Positions 10,640-23,812 of a stretch of DNA of 64,000 bases are shown here, in pieces. The translations under genes were made by a program, and so were the position numbers. The DNA comes from Diphasiastrum complanatum (lineage: Eukaryota; Streptophyta; Lycopodiopsida; Lycopodiales; Lycopodiaceae), in NCBI GenBank assembly GCA_029204225.1, contig CM055092.1:80433000-80496999 (forward strand). The letters run 5' to 3'. The notes below the pieces were generated by a model. That model searched no databases, was not told the DNA's origin, and saw only the letters and a program-made list of their open reading frames with translations. Within the stretch, counting starts at the first letter, position 1. Each line of letters starts with the position of its first letter.

Positions 10640-11760
10640 CACAAACACAATGGATAACACACTATGGAGAAACCACCCAACCAAGTAGAAGCATCTAATC
10701 AGACTCTAGAAGCTTCACCCCCAAGCCAAGGAACAAGAAGCATGAATACAAACTGAGAGCCTGGCAATGAATCCACAACCATAATGAATGTTTCTATCCT
10801 TAGAAACTAAAATTCAAAAAATTCTTCTTTATGCTATCAACTCTCTCCCACGAATCATCATCCTTAGTACAACCCTTCCACCGAATTAAGCACTCAGAAA
10901 TAGAATGATTTCTCATGTTTATCTCTGGTTCTGAACACTTCCTCAGGTTCCAAAGGTACAGTAAGCGATAAGTCTTCCAAATGGAATAAATCCTCATCTG
11001 ATCCAACTGTATCACCATCATGTAAACTTAGTTTCAAACGACTTACATGAAATACTGGGTGCAATCAATTTTCCTTGAAAATCGAGTTCATACGCCAAAG
11101 AACCAATTCTATGTACAATCTTGAAAGGTCCACAATAATGGGTAGACAGCTTGTAATGCTTCCCTGTACATAACATCTTAGAATGTTTTGGAATCCTAAG
11201 ATATACCCAGTCATCAACTTTAAAATCTCTTAGAGATCTCTTAAGATCGGTATAGTGTTTAGCTCTATCATGAGCACTTCAGATACTATCCTTATCCACT
11301 TGCAACATTTCTTGCATATCATGCAAAAAATCAGCAACCATCTGGATTTTAACAGACTTCGTCTCAACATTTACTGGTGAAAATCGTACATAAGCATAAA
11401 AGGACTGTAGCCTGTAGCAGAATGTTTTCTACTATTATATGCAAACTCAACCAGTGGGAGATAATCTTCCCAATGAGATTGCCTGTGAGAAACATAGGTC
11501 CTCAAAATATCTTCCATATTTTGATTAGTCCTTTCTGTTTGGCCATCTGATTCAGGATGATCAGAAGAACTTAAACTGAAAGAAGTTTCCAGTTTATGGA
11601 ATACTGCTGACCAAAAGTGACTTGTGAACTTAGGATCTCTATCACTAACAATTTCACTTGGCAGACCATACAACCGAAATAATCTTTCAACAAAGATCTA
11701 GGCTAAATTAGAAGCCTTTATAGTTGACTTGACTGGTATGAATGCAACTTATATATTGAT
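10640..11760 (-). pseudogene. Ty3-gypsy chromovirus 3' end: integrase tail and chromodomain
   Basis: On the minus strand 11673-11371 reads the integrase core end with EIVSDRDPKFTSHFW (second Asp), DGQTERTNQNMEDIL (catalytic Glu) and EFAYNSRKHSATGYSPFML. Degenerate sequence follows, then LHPVFHVSRLK. A chromodomain-like tail lies at 10800-11021 (LIRWKGCTKDDDSWERVD). It is related to chromovirus G at 14639 but more decayed, with several stops and frameshifts. Its 10640-10790 edge has LTR-like sequence, but no second LTR was found. Chromodomains bias integration to heterochromatin. Confidence 0.75.
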
Positions 11761-12771
11761 CTTCTGATTTCAAGCACTGTGCGACATATCCATATAGTGC
11801 ATTGGCGTGAGAGAAATACAATTCTCTCATGAATAATGTCTTGCTTACTAGCGGACTTCTGGATCTGTTGATCCTCTTACAAAATTGTCTCGCTCACAGA
11901 TGGACATGTATTTTGTATATTTTTGTCTTATAGTATTATGCAAACAGAAAGTATATAGTTCGCGAACTTTTTCGTGTCGCATCGTGTAACTTCCAGATCA
12001 GAAAGATTAAACATCTACAACTAATCACGAACTACAAGAGTGGCAAATTAGCCACGTTCTAGAGTACTTCTGCTGATGTCATGATGTCTGATCAAATACT
12101 TTTACCCTTGGCACTTGGCTGATCTTCATGGTCATTCGTGGAACAAGAATGATTATGTGTCGCGAAACAATTTCGTGTGAAATTTATGACATTTACGACA
12201 AGAAATGGATCTAATTAATCCAAAAGATGGATTGGATGCATTGCAATCATCATCCCCATCATTAAATGTAAGCTAGTAATGACACGATTTTGATAACAAG
12301 CAAGAACAATAGAAAAAACTAAGTGTAAATTGATTGAAGAGGTTTCAAACATGTGAAGTACCACCTATTGTATGGAATCAGAGTAGAGAGAAAAGTACAA
12401 GTATTCATAAATGCATTGGACACAACAAACATCATAAAAAAAAAGATCTAGACAAGCTTGATGAAAAATCCTCAATTCTCTTTGAAATTGTATGTACATG
12501 ATGAACTCCAAAGAAGAGTATATACATAAAGCATTAAATCTGATCTGACCTATTTGACATGTGTGAGAAAGTTCTATGAATTTTCTTTTCCCCCTCCTAA
12601 AGTCTCATACAAATCTATAGCCATCCAATCAAATGGCACCAACTCAAAAAAACCTCGAATTGAAGGAAATTGATTCTAACTTAAAAAAATGACTAATTGG
12701 CTTATTGGCCTTTGAAAATATGTACTAGCCAACCTAGGCCTATCCTTCAAATGTGGGAATAGCCTTCACAC
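11761..12771. other. No gene; short segment repeated at 8015
   Basis: No coding region recognised. The stretch 11880-11935 (ACAAAATTGTCT ... ATTTTTGTCTT) is similar to 8015-8070 beside copia B, and 12000-12090 resembles 6500-6580. These are probably LTR or flank remnants of one copia family. The rest is AT-rich and featureless to my eye. Confidence 0.35.
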
Positions 12772-13066
12772 ATGTGGAATTACTCTATGTACATACTATA
12801 TGGTTTTAATCAAGCTAGTATTTGCACAATTACAAGATCAAGATTCTAGCTTTCTAGTTTTAAATGTATGTGGAATTACTCTATGTACATACTATATGGT
12901 TTTAATCAAGCTAGTATTTGCACAATTACAAAATCGAGATTCTAGCTTTCTAGTTTTAAATGTATGTGGAATTACTCTATGTACATACTATATGGTTTTA
13001 ATCAAGCTAGTATTTGCACAGCTACAAGATCGAGATTTTAGCTTTCTAGTTTTAAATGTATGTGAT
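12772..13066. repeat. 96-bp tandem repeat, about three copies
   Basis: Units start at 12772, 12868 and 12964 (ATGTGGAATT...), spaced exactly 96 bp and nearly identical. The third copy loses similarity near 13060. Because 96 is a multiple of three, the plus-strand frame stays open and would give a 32-residue repeat starting MVLIKLVFAQLQ. I see no start context or homology that makes it a gene. A minisatellite is the safer call. Confidence 0.9.
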
Positions 13067-13429
13067 CAATCATATCCAAAGCCACAATCTTGGATAGAAC
13101 TTTCCCATGGTATTAGAGGTTTATTTTGTTGATTTAAGATTGTTCTTTAGATCATTTTTGCTATATGTAGATATAAAAGAATATGATCCAACTGGTGTTT
13201 GGTTTTGCACATCTTGGAACTTTATGCAAGTTCATCACTTGTAGAGGGAATAATATGTCAGATAATTTTAGTGATCAAAGAGGAAAATGCAAGATTACCA
13301 ACAAAAAATAGAAATAGTAAAATGAAGAAGCATCTTCTCTAAGTGGTGTTAAGAGGGATCTCAAATCAAGTTGTTTTATTGCAAAATTTTAGTCACATTG
13401 CAATTTAACAATGCTACACAAAGAAGAGG

Positions 13430-14110
13430 GATGAAAGCAAGGGGGTAAGCAAGTTATTTCGTCAACGATGATGGTGAAAGTTCTCCTATAACCACACTAT
13501 CTTCTAGTATTGTATCTTTTATGGACAATGGTATTCCATGGTGAATATATATTGATTCTACTAGTCATCACATAATTAGTCACAAAGAATATTTTCTTCT
13601 ATCTTTAGTTATGATGGGTCTAAAAAGACCATTTTTCTAGCAAATGATAGTACATGTGCTATAGGAGGAGTACTGATCATACCTCTTTGCTTTACTGATA
13701 GAAAGTCAAGGCTATATAAGGTTCTTTATGTTCTTACTCTTACATATAATCTCATAAGTGCACGATAGACAATGGACATTATGTTGAGTTTCTTGTTGAC
13801 TCATTTTGATTAAAAATGACAATTTTGTCCTTGCTAAGAATGTAAGGTAAGGAAGGCTTTAGAAAGTTATAACTTATGTTTCATCTCTTAAAAGACCTAT
13901 GAATTGCTAAAGAGGATATGTCTTTAATATAAGTGTTGCATAAAAGATTGGGACATCACAACTTTAGATGCATTTGATGCCTTTTAAAAAGTTAATTGTG
14001 GATTGTTTGCCTCATGGAATCCATAAATTAGAAAGAATATGCGAAGTGTGTGCTCTTATCAATACCTTGGATAGTCATCTAGAGAAATCTTATGAGCTTT
14101 TACATTCCCC
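13430..14110 (+). pseudogene. Degenerate copia protease and GAG-pre-integrase
   Basis: Plus-strand fragments match copia order. The protease is recognisable as YIDSTSHHIISHKEYF (Gly-Ala lost), followed by a YKVLYVLTLTYNLIS run. Near 13936-14100 a GAG-pre-integrase remnant reads KRLGHHNF and LERICEVCAL. Stops and frameshifts occur throughout. It ends in a poly-C run (14107-14120) immediately before the LTR of chromovirus G, which probably truncated it. I found no continuation after 21261. Confidence 0.55.
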
Positions 14111-14124
14111 CCCCCCCCCCTTTC

Positions 14125-14610
14125 ATATAAAGTCCTCACAACAGGATTCTAGTCTAAGCATACCATACAAAGCAACAACACATGGGAACCGGTGGAGGTT
14201 AAACCAACCCAACCAAACCTAGATCGTATGGATCTAGCCCCCAAGCTATGGATCAATCAGAGTCATGGAAAGAGGAGTCACACCAGCAACATGTAGCTAC
14301 TCATCACAAATCAAGCATACACTAGTGAGAGCCCAGCAGGTATACTTATACTCTCCAAGGCCCATGCACCACTAGTAGTGCACTGTGACACCTCATTGTA
14401 GCCTATCTGGGCCACATCATCAGGTTCCCTAATGACTCACTGATAGACCCATACCAACTCCACCACCATGTGTTTAGGCCTACAACCATTAATTATGACC
14501 ATATACACATAAGGTCCCCAATTCCCTTATAGTCACAATTAACTTACGGGTTGTTGGTCTACCGGTCTCTAACGTGGACACGCTACCCGAGACCAGTCAT
14601 GGGCATGACA
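14125..14610 (-). repeat. 3' LTR of chromovirus G
   Basis: 486 bp, about 95% like 20771-21261 by eye, with small indels (for example, a 10-bp gap near 14395). Minus-strand edges are TGTCATGCCC at 14610 and TTTATAT at 14125. The LTR may extend a few bases beyond 14610, because both copies share GGGAAGAA there. Confidence 0.88.
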
Positions 14611-14638
14611 TTCTTCCCTCCTTATTCAAGTTTTGTCC

Positions 14639-15860
14639 TCAGAACTTAAAATTGGGAAAGTTCATTCTTAAGCTTCCTTCTTGTTCCCAGGAATCATCAT
14701 CGTTTGTACATCCCCTCCATTGAACCAGATGCTCAGTAACTATACGATTTCTCAATCGTTTAGTTTTTGTATCCAAGATCTTTTCAGGTTCAAGACAAGA
14801 TACACCCGATGATTCATCCAACAGGTCCAATTGATCTCCAGATCCAAGATGCTCTCCTTCACGTAGACTCTTTTTGAGATGACTAACGTGAAATACGGGA
14901 TGCACTTGCGATCCATCCGGGAGTTCCAATTGGTAAGCTAAGGATTCGATCTTTTTCAAGATCTTAAACAGTCCTCTATATCTAGGGGACAACTTATAAT
15001 GCTTGCCAGTATGCATTACACTTGAATCCTTCGGGATTCTCAAGTATACCCAATCTCCCACTTGGAAGTCTCTCGGTGATCTTTTCATATTTGCATAATG
15101 TCTATCCCTATCCTGGGCACTTTGGACATTTTCACGTGCAATCCATAGCATTTCCTGCATATCGTGTAGGAAATCTGCTACTTTCTGAAACTTGATTGTC
15201 CGAGTCTCAACTGCGATGGGTGACCTAGGCTCAAAACTGTACATAAGCATAAACAGGCTATAACCAGTAGCCGAATGCTTACTATTATAGGCAAACTCAA
15301 TCAATGGAAGGTACTTTTTTCAATCAGATTGCCGTCTGGAAAACATATGCCCAAAGCATTTGTTCCATCATTTGATTGGTTCTTTCCGTCTGTCCATCCA
15401 TCTCAGGATGATCAGAAGAACCCAAGCTCAATGTCGTTTCTAGTTTAGCAAATACGACCGACCAAAAGTGACCGATGAACTTCGGATTGCGATCGCTCAC
15501 AATATCACTTGGCAATTCGTAAAGTCTAAACAGACGCTCTACAAATATCTAAGCTAAATCAAAAGCCTTTGCGACGGTCTTTACCGGAATAAACATAGCC
15601 AATTTGGTAAGACGGTCGACCACAATCCAAATTGGATCATGTTGTTTATTCGTCCGCGGTAACCCAACCACAAAATCCATGGAAATATTATCCCATCTCT
15701 TATCAGGGATATCCAGTGGATGCAACAAACGCCAGCCTTATGGCATTCAACTTTATTCAACTGGCATTGGTCACACTTGACCACATAAGATTCTACAAAG
15801 GGCTTGAGTTTTGGCCAATAAAAATCCCTTCGTACCAAATCCAATGTACGATGTATGCTG
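14639..15860 (-). pseudogene. Chromovirus G integrase and chromodomain
   Basis: Minus strand. The HHCC zinc region (KCDQCQLNKVE) is at 15581-15844, followed by the core with VVDRLTK (first Asp) and VSDRNPKF (second Asp). The catalytic Glu lies in DGQTERTNQMMEQML (15324-15515). The C-terminal part (14639-15304) contains VGDWVYLRIPKD, VHPVFHVSHLKKSL and a chromodomain-like ILDTKTKRLRNR ... HLVQWRGCTNDDDSWE. All three core acids can be read but lie in frames joined by frameshifts. Integrase inserts the cDNA. The chromodomain targets it to chromatin. Confidence 0.85.
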
Positions 15861-15871
15861 GGATGTCCTGC

Positions 15872-16648
15872 TCATGGTGAGTCATGACATTCATAAAGAA
15901 TTTTATTCTTAACAACATCCACATCAGGCACACAAACCTTCTCTTTCCTGAACAATAGTCCATTATGGATAGAGAAGTCATCAGTACCCTTTATATCCTT
16001 CCCCCTAGACTGATCACCATGAACATTAGTCCTGCTTGATGAAACTGATAGAACCCTATTCCAGATTGGTCCAAAATGTGGGTCTTTCTCATAAAGACCC
16101 CTCAGGGAGAGATAAAAGTCCGTACTGATCTCAGTGAAGGAAAGTTTGTTCACTTCACCAATTCGACTAAGAGCATCAGCCACCTGATTAGATGAGCCCC
16201 TGATATACTGCACTTCAAAGTCAAATTCTTGCATAAGTTCTGCCCATTTGGCCTTACGACCTCGCAATTCATTCTGATTACAAAAATATTTTAAAGATTG
16301 ATGATCCATATTAACCACAAATTCATTATCGTACAAGTAATGCCTCCATGATTTCAAAGCATGGATCACCGCAAAAAGCTCTTTTTCCTGAGTGGTGTCC
16401 CTGACTTGGGCATCGGTTAGTTTCTTACTCTCAAAGGCAACGGGCTGACCCTCCTGTAAGAGAACAGCTCCAATAGCCGTATCACTCGCGTCAGTGTTAA
16501 TGACGAACGACAAATCTGGATCCGCTATCCTCAAAACTGGAGCTGAGGCAATTAGAAACTTGAGTTTGCAAAAACTCTCATCTAATTTCTCATTCCATCT
16601 AATAGGAGGACTTGGCCTACCTTTGTGGCTTTTCACTCCTTTCAACAT
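15872..16648 (-). pseudogene. Chromovirus G RNase H and connection to integrase
   Basis: A 258-codon minus-strand frame starts at the RT/RNase H junction. It has the RNase H motifs VINTDASDTAIGAVL (Asp), QEKELFAVIHALKSW (Glu), NMDHQSLKYF (Asp) and QVADALSRIG, followed by the spacer to the integrase zinc finger (ILYECHDS). It is open throughout, so coding potential is locally intact. It overlaps the RT frame end by seven bases in another frame, showing a frameshift at that point. Confidence 0.85.
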
Positions 16649-17340
16649 ATTGTTGAGAGGTGTAGCAATTTTGAGTACTCCTTTGCAAATCTACGAAAAA
16701 ACACAGTGAAACCTAAGAATGACTTAAGTTCATGTACCGTTCTAGGAATTGGCCATTCCACTACCATCTTCACCTTTTCTTCGTCAATCTTGATCCCAAA
16801 GGAGGTAATCTTATGACCTAGGTAAAGAAGTTCCTTCTTGAAGAATTCGCACTTTGATTCTTTTGCATAAAGCTTCTCTTGTCTTAAGATACGTAAGACA
16901 GTACGAAGATGCTTAGCATGCTCTTTGAGTGTTCTGCTATAGATCAGAATATCATCCAGAAACACTACTACGAACTTCCCCAAATATGGACAAAATAAAT
17001 CGTTCATCATTTGCTGGAAAGTAGCCGGAGCATTCGCCAAACCAAAGGGCAATACAAGAAACTCATAGTGGCCAAACCTGGTCCTAAAACTGGTTTTAGA
17101 TACATCTTCCGGATCTATCCTAATCTGATGGTATCCCGTACGTAGATCAATTTTTGTGAAGTATTTAGCTCCATTCAATCGATCTATAAGATCTTCCATC
17201 CTGGGCAACGTGTATTTATTTTTATCTGTTAATTTGTTCAGACCCTTGTAATCTACACATAGTCGAAAACTCCCATCTTTCTTACTCTTAAGAAGGACAG
17301 GTGCTCCCCATGGAGATTTACTTGGTCTTATGATACTCCT
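16642..17340 (-). pseudogene. Chromovirus G reverse transcriptase
   Basis: The minus strand reads SPWGAPVLLK near 17320, CVDYKGLNKLTDK near 17255, then MPRMEDLIDRLNGAKYFTKI and DLRTGYHQIRI. Next come LPFGLANAPATFQQMM and the catalytic FLDDILIYSR, and the C-terminal LGHKITSFGIKIDEEK. The YxDD-type active site (FLDD) is intact. The first part is in a different frame from 17208-16642 and from the protease frame before it, so at least one shift lies near 17335. It copies the element RNA into cDNA. Confidence 0.88.
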
Positions 17341-19162
17341 CGATCTGCCTAGCCACTTCTTCCTCTTCCTTCTGACTAAACCGATATGGTTGTCTGGAGA
17401 TAGGACGACTACCGGGCAAAAGATCTATCTTATGATCTACCGACCGAACGGGTGGTAGTCCATAAGGTAGCTGCTTCGGAAAAACTTCACTAAACTCTTG
17501 CTTTAAATCTTGCAAAGGTTGTTGTTCCTGATGCGAATTTTTGGTGCTAAAACATGAAAACACATTCACATCCCCAACATCACAATGCATACGAGATTTC
17601 AAAAGCAAGTGAAAGAGTTCATACTCAGAATCATGAAGTTTCTCAATTAATTCAGCCGAGGAAATCATCGGCGATGGAAGTACATCGGTCTCTCCAGAAA
17701 TAGAGACAATCTGATCAAACTTATCTTTAAATACCATAAAATGATTTTTAAAATCTATCTCTAAAGAGTCTGATTTGTCAAAAAACCATTCATAGCCCAA
17801 AATTACATCAGTCCGGCCCAGATTCATGACATGGAAATCTAACGGCTCAACATAGTCCTACATCCGAAGCTCTAAGTTCGAGACTTTGACATCCCAAATC
17901 TCAGTGTCCGACCCTGAGGCAAGACGGACCACGTAACGGTGATTACTGGCCATGGTGGGCACTCGGAGCTTCTGCACAAGTCGAGCATTCAAAAAATTGT
18001 GAGTACTACCTGAATCAAATAACACATTCATGTCTTTCCCTAAAATATTGCCTCTCACACAAAACAATTCATTACGCTTGAAAGAGAGTGCACTAAAGTT
18101 ACAAGTACAGTCACAATTATTCAACAAATTGACTTCCAATTTACCTGCCGGTAAATCCACAGTCATGAAACTTGATGACTTTGCTTTCCGTTCGGGGTAG
18201 TGTTTGGCACGGTGCCTGGGTTTATTGCAGAGGAAACACAGATTTTGTTTAAGCGCCGCCAACCGTGCTTTGTCTTTCACCACCAATTTCTTCTTATTTT
18301 TCTTCTTCTTTGACTGTTGGTATGCTTCTGCTTCCAGCTCGTCAAAAAACTGCTTTTTACGCTTGTTAGATTTTTCTTGCTTGGGTTTCGAGGCCGTTTG
18401 GCCATGCACGCTTTTTTGTGATGCAACAACTGTACTGTCATAGGCTTTCGCCACACGGATAGCATCCTCCAGTGAGTTGAGGATATTTCGTTTGCATTCA
18501 TTTTGATAGTCAGTTGGCAGTCCGACAATAAATTGCCACTGTGCTAACTTACGATAAAAAAGCGGCACCTTGGCCAAAGAGTCCAAGAACTCTTGGACAT
18601 AACCGTCCAGTTCTCGGCTGCCCATTTTGCAATTGATAAACCGAATATACAGCTCGGAATCGTCTATCATGACAAAAGCTTTCCGGAATTCCATCAGGAA
18701 TCCAGCCCAAGTCACCGGTTTCGTGGAAAGTTCCCTCCACCAAGAAGAGGCTTTACCTTCTAGAAACAATAGAACGGATGATATTCGTTTATCTTCTGGG
18801 ACGTTGTGCAAGCTAAAATAGCTTGTCCAACGGTTTATCCAGTCTTCAACAACTTCCGGACGTTTAAACTTTTTATCGCCGGAAAATATTTCCGGTTGGT
18901 AGCCCAAGTTGTTAGAGTTAATTGTTTGCAGTTGATTAAATAGATTTTGCGTATGTTTATCCAGTTGTTTATTGCTCTGATGAAGTTCTAAAACTGCCTT
19001 GCCTAAGGTTTGCAACAGTTTTTCTGAGTCTAGGGTGTGTGTCATCACTGCCGGGTGAGGCTGGTTGAATCTCCGTATTTCCCCCATCACTTTCTGGTGA
19101 TGCCAGGTGAATCTTGGTAGCACCACCCTCCAAAATTTCATCAGTATCCATTTGCTTGCCAA
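17318..19162 (-). pseudogene. Chromovirus G gag and protease
   Basis: A long minus-strand frame. The gag retrotransposon domain includes FSGDKKFKRPEVVEDWINRW and FLEGKASSWWRELS. A zinc knuckle follows (CFLCNKPRHRAKHY), whose last Cys is Tyr. The aspartic protease has VLFDSGSTHNFL. A single in-frame TAG at 17858-17860 separates this from MNLGRTDVILGYEWF and the run into RT (LPPVRSVDHKIDLLPG). A 60-codon alternative frame at 18969-19151 (MDTDEILEGG...) may be the true gag N-terminus joined by a frameshift. Confidence 0.85.
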
Positions 19163-20758
<1,596 letters not shown>

Positions 20759-20770
20759 GCTCTGATACCA
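20759..20770 (-). promoter_or_regulatory. Primer binding site of chromovirus G
   Basis: The minus strand reads TGGTATCAGAGC, a perfect match to the 3' end of plant initiator tRNA-Met, immediately next to the 5' LTR. Confidence 0.92.
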
Positions 20771-21261
20771 ATATAAAGTCCTCACAACAGGATTCTAGTC
20801 TAAGCATTACAAAGCAACAACACATGGGAACCGGTGGAGGTTAAACCAACCCAACCAAACCTAGATCGTACGGATCTAGCCCCCAAGCTATGGATCAATC
20901 AGAGTCATGGAAAAAGGAGTCACACCAGCAGCATGTAGCTATTCATCACAAACAAGCATACACTAGTGAGAGCCCAGCAGGTATACTTATACCCTCCAAG
21001 GCCCATGCACCACTGGTAGTGCACTGTGACACCTCACTGGACACCTCTGCAACCTATCTGGGCCACGTCATCCAGTTCCCTAATGACTCACTGATAGACC
21101 CATACCAACTCCACCACCATGTGTTTAGGCCTACAACCATTAATTATGACCATATACACATAAGGGCCCCAATTCCCTTATTGTCACAATTAACTTACGG
21201 GTTGTTGGTCTACCGGTCCCTAGCGTGGACACACTACCCAAGACCAGTCATGGGCATGACA
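20771..21261 (-). repeat. 5' LTR of chromovirus G
   Basis: 491 bp, paired with 14125-14610. The element's promoter would lie here and drive minus-strand transcription. Confidence 0.88.
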
Positions 21262-22417
21262 TTCTTCCCCCTCTAATAATATTTTCACTATCAAACTAGC
21301 AGTGAGCATAATATACCTCTCAATAAACCCCATAATGAGGTCTTTTTAACCCTTGCCTTCATACTATTTGAATACAATTCATAATACTTTATGCCAATAA
21401 CTTGTTAAATCATTATTTTGGACATTAGATTCCAAATACCTTTTAGACCTCATCTCATGTTCGCATGTATCTTATTTAATAAAGCCACCTTATTACCATC
21501 AAATTTGTCACATTCAATAAGTAATTAGTGTTCATTTTCTCTTTCGTTCATAGTGATGTTTTTGTTCGACTTTGTCAAAATCCTAACACTTTCCTCTCCT
21601 TTGCAAATATCTCTCACACTTTTATGCAGAGTGCAATGTCAAAACCCTTTTTTCCATAGTCATTGGAGTTACCACCTTTTCATGTTTAACTTGGTGGGTC
21701 TATTGATATGCCCCCCTGTAGCCATATGGTACCAGCTAAATTTTTTGCTAGCTAGGATTGAGAATTTTTCAAGATGATCACATGCATCTTTCAATAGTGA
21801 TTCCACCATTTTTTCGCTCTTACTTAAGATGGGTCCACTATTACTTGTGACATGTCGATCATTTTATAGTCTTTTTTTAGAATAATCAAACATGGAACAA
21901 CTCTAAATAGTTTGTTGTATTAGCTATTATTCTCTTCCATATATTTAGGGAAAAAAAACTTTGATTTAGGAGATATTGTTGAAATGGATATGGATAATTG
22001 TGTTGTTATAGACTAATTTAACACACATGTTGCGATTGTTTATGGTAATAAATGTTGTCATGGTCTAGAGAGACTAGCATGGAACGAGTTTTGTAGTTGT
22101 AATTGATTAATAAAGCATCCATTGCCCTTCAACTCCCTTGTTACGATGATACAAAAAATGGGCGACAAGTCAAAAGAGCTGATGAAGGATTAGTCCTTAG
22201 TCTCAAAGGGCACTTCCTACAAAGGTTGCTCCACAAATCTGGGTGCATAGCTTGAGGTTCAGCCATGTGTCCTCTCATGAGAAGAAGGCATCAGATGGAT
22301 GACACGTAGCTTTTTACAGGTGGCAACATCCAATTGGTACCAAAATCCTAGTAGGGTCGCTAAGAACCCGAGCTGGGAGGGGGGTAATGCTCCCGCTGCT
22401 GGCGATGGCGGACGATC
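21262..22417. other. Intergenic, no recognised gene
   Basis: AT-rich DNA between chromovirus G and the 22.4-kb gene. Short open frames such as 21553-21777 have no recognisable family. The promoter of the gene at 22418 should lie in the last few hundred bases, where the sequence becomes more GC-rich. No clear TATA box was picked out. Confidence 0.4.
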
Positions 22418-22747
22418 ATGGACGATTGGGTTGCAATAGACAAGGCGCAGCACTTCCTTGCCTGCCTCGCCATCACCATTCTCGTTTCTCTTGCTCTTGG
22501 CAGCAGCCCACTTCTTCGCAGATGGCGCATTTTGATCGGATGTATGGTGGGCGTGATGGTGGGTGCAGCCAAGGAGGCAGGGGATGAGCTCAAAATGTGG
22601 GCATCGGAGGGGGCTTCTTTCAAGGACGCTGTTGCAGACATTGCTGGGGTGATTGTGGGTGCATCTGTCATGTATATGTGGACGTGCTGCTCCTGCCCAC
22701 AAACAGAAAAGCCCCGCCCTCATCAAGAAGAACGCGATTTTGTCTGA
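22418..22747 (+). CDS. Small membrane protein, YfiM/VanZ-like, 109 aa
   Basis: A single-exon frame with compact, clean coding sequence and higher GC than its surroundings. Visible motifs are Asp8-Lys9 with His12, then a hydrophobic segment (about 13-29) and a second (38-50) ending in AAKEAGDEL (50-58). Next is SFKDAVADIAGV (67-78), then a third hydrophobic segment (75-88) and a polar tail. The DK-x2-H, KE-x2-DE and S-x2-D-x3-D pattern across short membrane segments resembles the bacterial YfiM/DUF2279 and VanZ-like group. Small plant proteins of this type are known without an assigned function, as far as I recall. Membrane location is inferred. Overlapping open frames on both strands are shadows. 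Confidence 0.62.
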   Translation: MDDWVAIDKAQHFLACLAITILVSLALGSSPLLRRWRILIGCMVGVMVGAAKEAGDELKMWASEGASFKDAVADIAGVIVGASVMYMWTCCSCPQTEKPRPHQEERDFV

Positions 22748-23636
22748 AAAACGCTCCCGATTCATTAGATCTTTTCATTTGTGAGTAGCTGTTTTTCTGT
22801 TTGTTTGATCAGTGGTTGAACTTTTCGTTTGCGTTTGGATGATTCTTCTTCTGCTCCTATGTTGCTGCAAATGAGTTACAAAGGGATCTGCATTTTGGGT
22901 TTGAGGTTGCTTGCCCTTTTCCAGAGTTTAGAGTTTACATTTTTGTTTGTTTAATTGCCAAATTACTAAAATAGTCATTCAAATGGATTGAATCGTCGGT
23001 CAACAAGATAATTGGTTTCTCCAGCCTAGTTGGGATTCTCTTGTACACCACTACACAGGCCACTCTTCCATGTTGCAGAACGTGGTTGACCTACCTCGCA
23101 TATGAAAATTGTGTGTATTGATTGGATGTAAAACATCACCAAACAATATATGTTGAATCTGCGGAAGCAATTTGGCAAATATACAGGAACCAGCACTAGC
23201 TGCACACATCCTTAACAGAAGCAAAATTTCCTTCTTTTTGTGATTCTTCAAGCTCGGTATCCCATCCAAAGCAGAAGTTGTACCGTTCATCATAATTCAG
23301 TCGCAGATCCAGTTTGATGATTATGTCAAACTTAACAATGTGCTATTTTTGTATTCCAACCATTGAATTTGAAGTCATGGCATTCAGACAGCCATTATTG
23401 GGTTTGAATCAATACAATGCTGTATCAAGAATTTCGAGATCAAAAGCTTATTCGTTTTAAACTGTAATCCTAACACTGTACCGGTGTCATGCACCATGAA
23501 ATGCGCTGATTTACTTCCCAGATATGACATACTGATTGTTCTACGTTTATGATGCAATGCTCCGAATTGGTCGGAGGTTTAGCAAAAGAATAGAGGCTTG
23601 CCACATTCGGTTTTATACCTGGAGGTGAGGTAAACT
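22748..23636. other. Intergenic downstream of the small membrane-protein gene
   Basis: No coding region recognised. The 3' UTR of the upstream gene probably occupies its start. Confidence 0.4.
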
Positions 23637-23812
23637 TATTAGAAACCAATGATAAACTTATTATTGTTTACGATTTACTGTTGACAGTTGTTACCAGCTG
23701 TAAGTAGCTGTAGGCTAGTCTATAGTCAACTACTAGTTTTTTTTTTTCTCTCTCTATATTCAGGGTTTATTGTACTCTCTTTCATTTAGTGTGATATAGT
23801 GTGATGGTGTGT
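23637..23812 (+). repeat. 5' LTR of copia E, 3' end deleted
   Basis: About 176 bp matching 24827-25024. It lacks the last 50 or so bases present in the 3' copy. The TCTCTCTCTATATTCAGG stretch corresponds to the longer CT/TA tract of the other copy. Confidence 0.82.

Noticed and set aside
12800-13132. Gene encoding a 32-residue repeat protein
   Set aside because: Period divisible by three explains the open frame; no start context or homology.
14107-14120. Poly-C next to the chromovirus LTR as a target duplication
   Set aside because: No matching sequence beyond 21261; another C run at 19552 shows such runs occur by themselves.
22259-22765. 168-codon minus-strand frame opposite the small membrane-protein gene
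   Set aside because: Shadow frame of a GC-richer coding exon; no domain, and the plus-strand product has family-like motifs.
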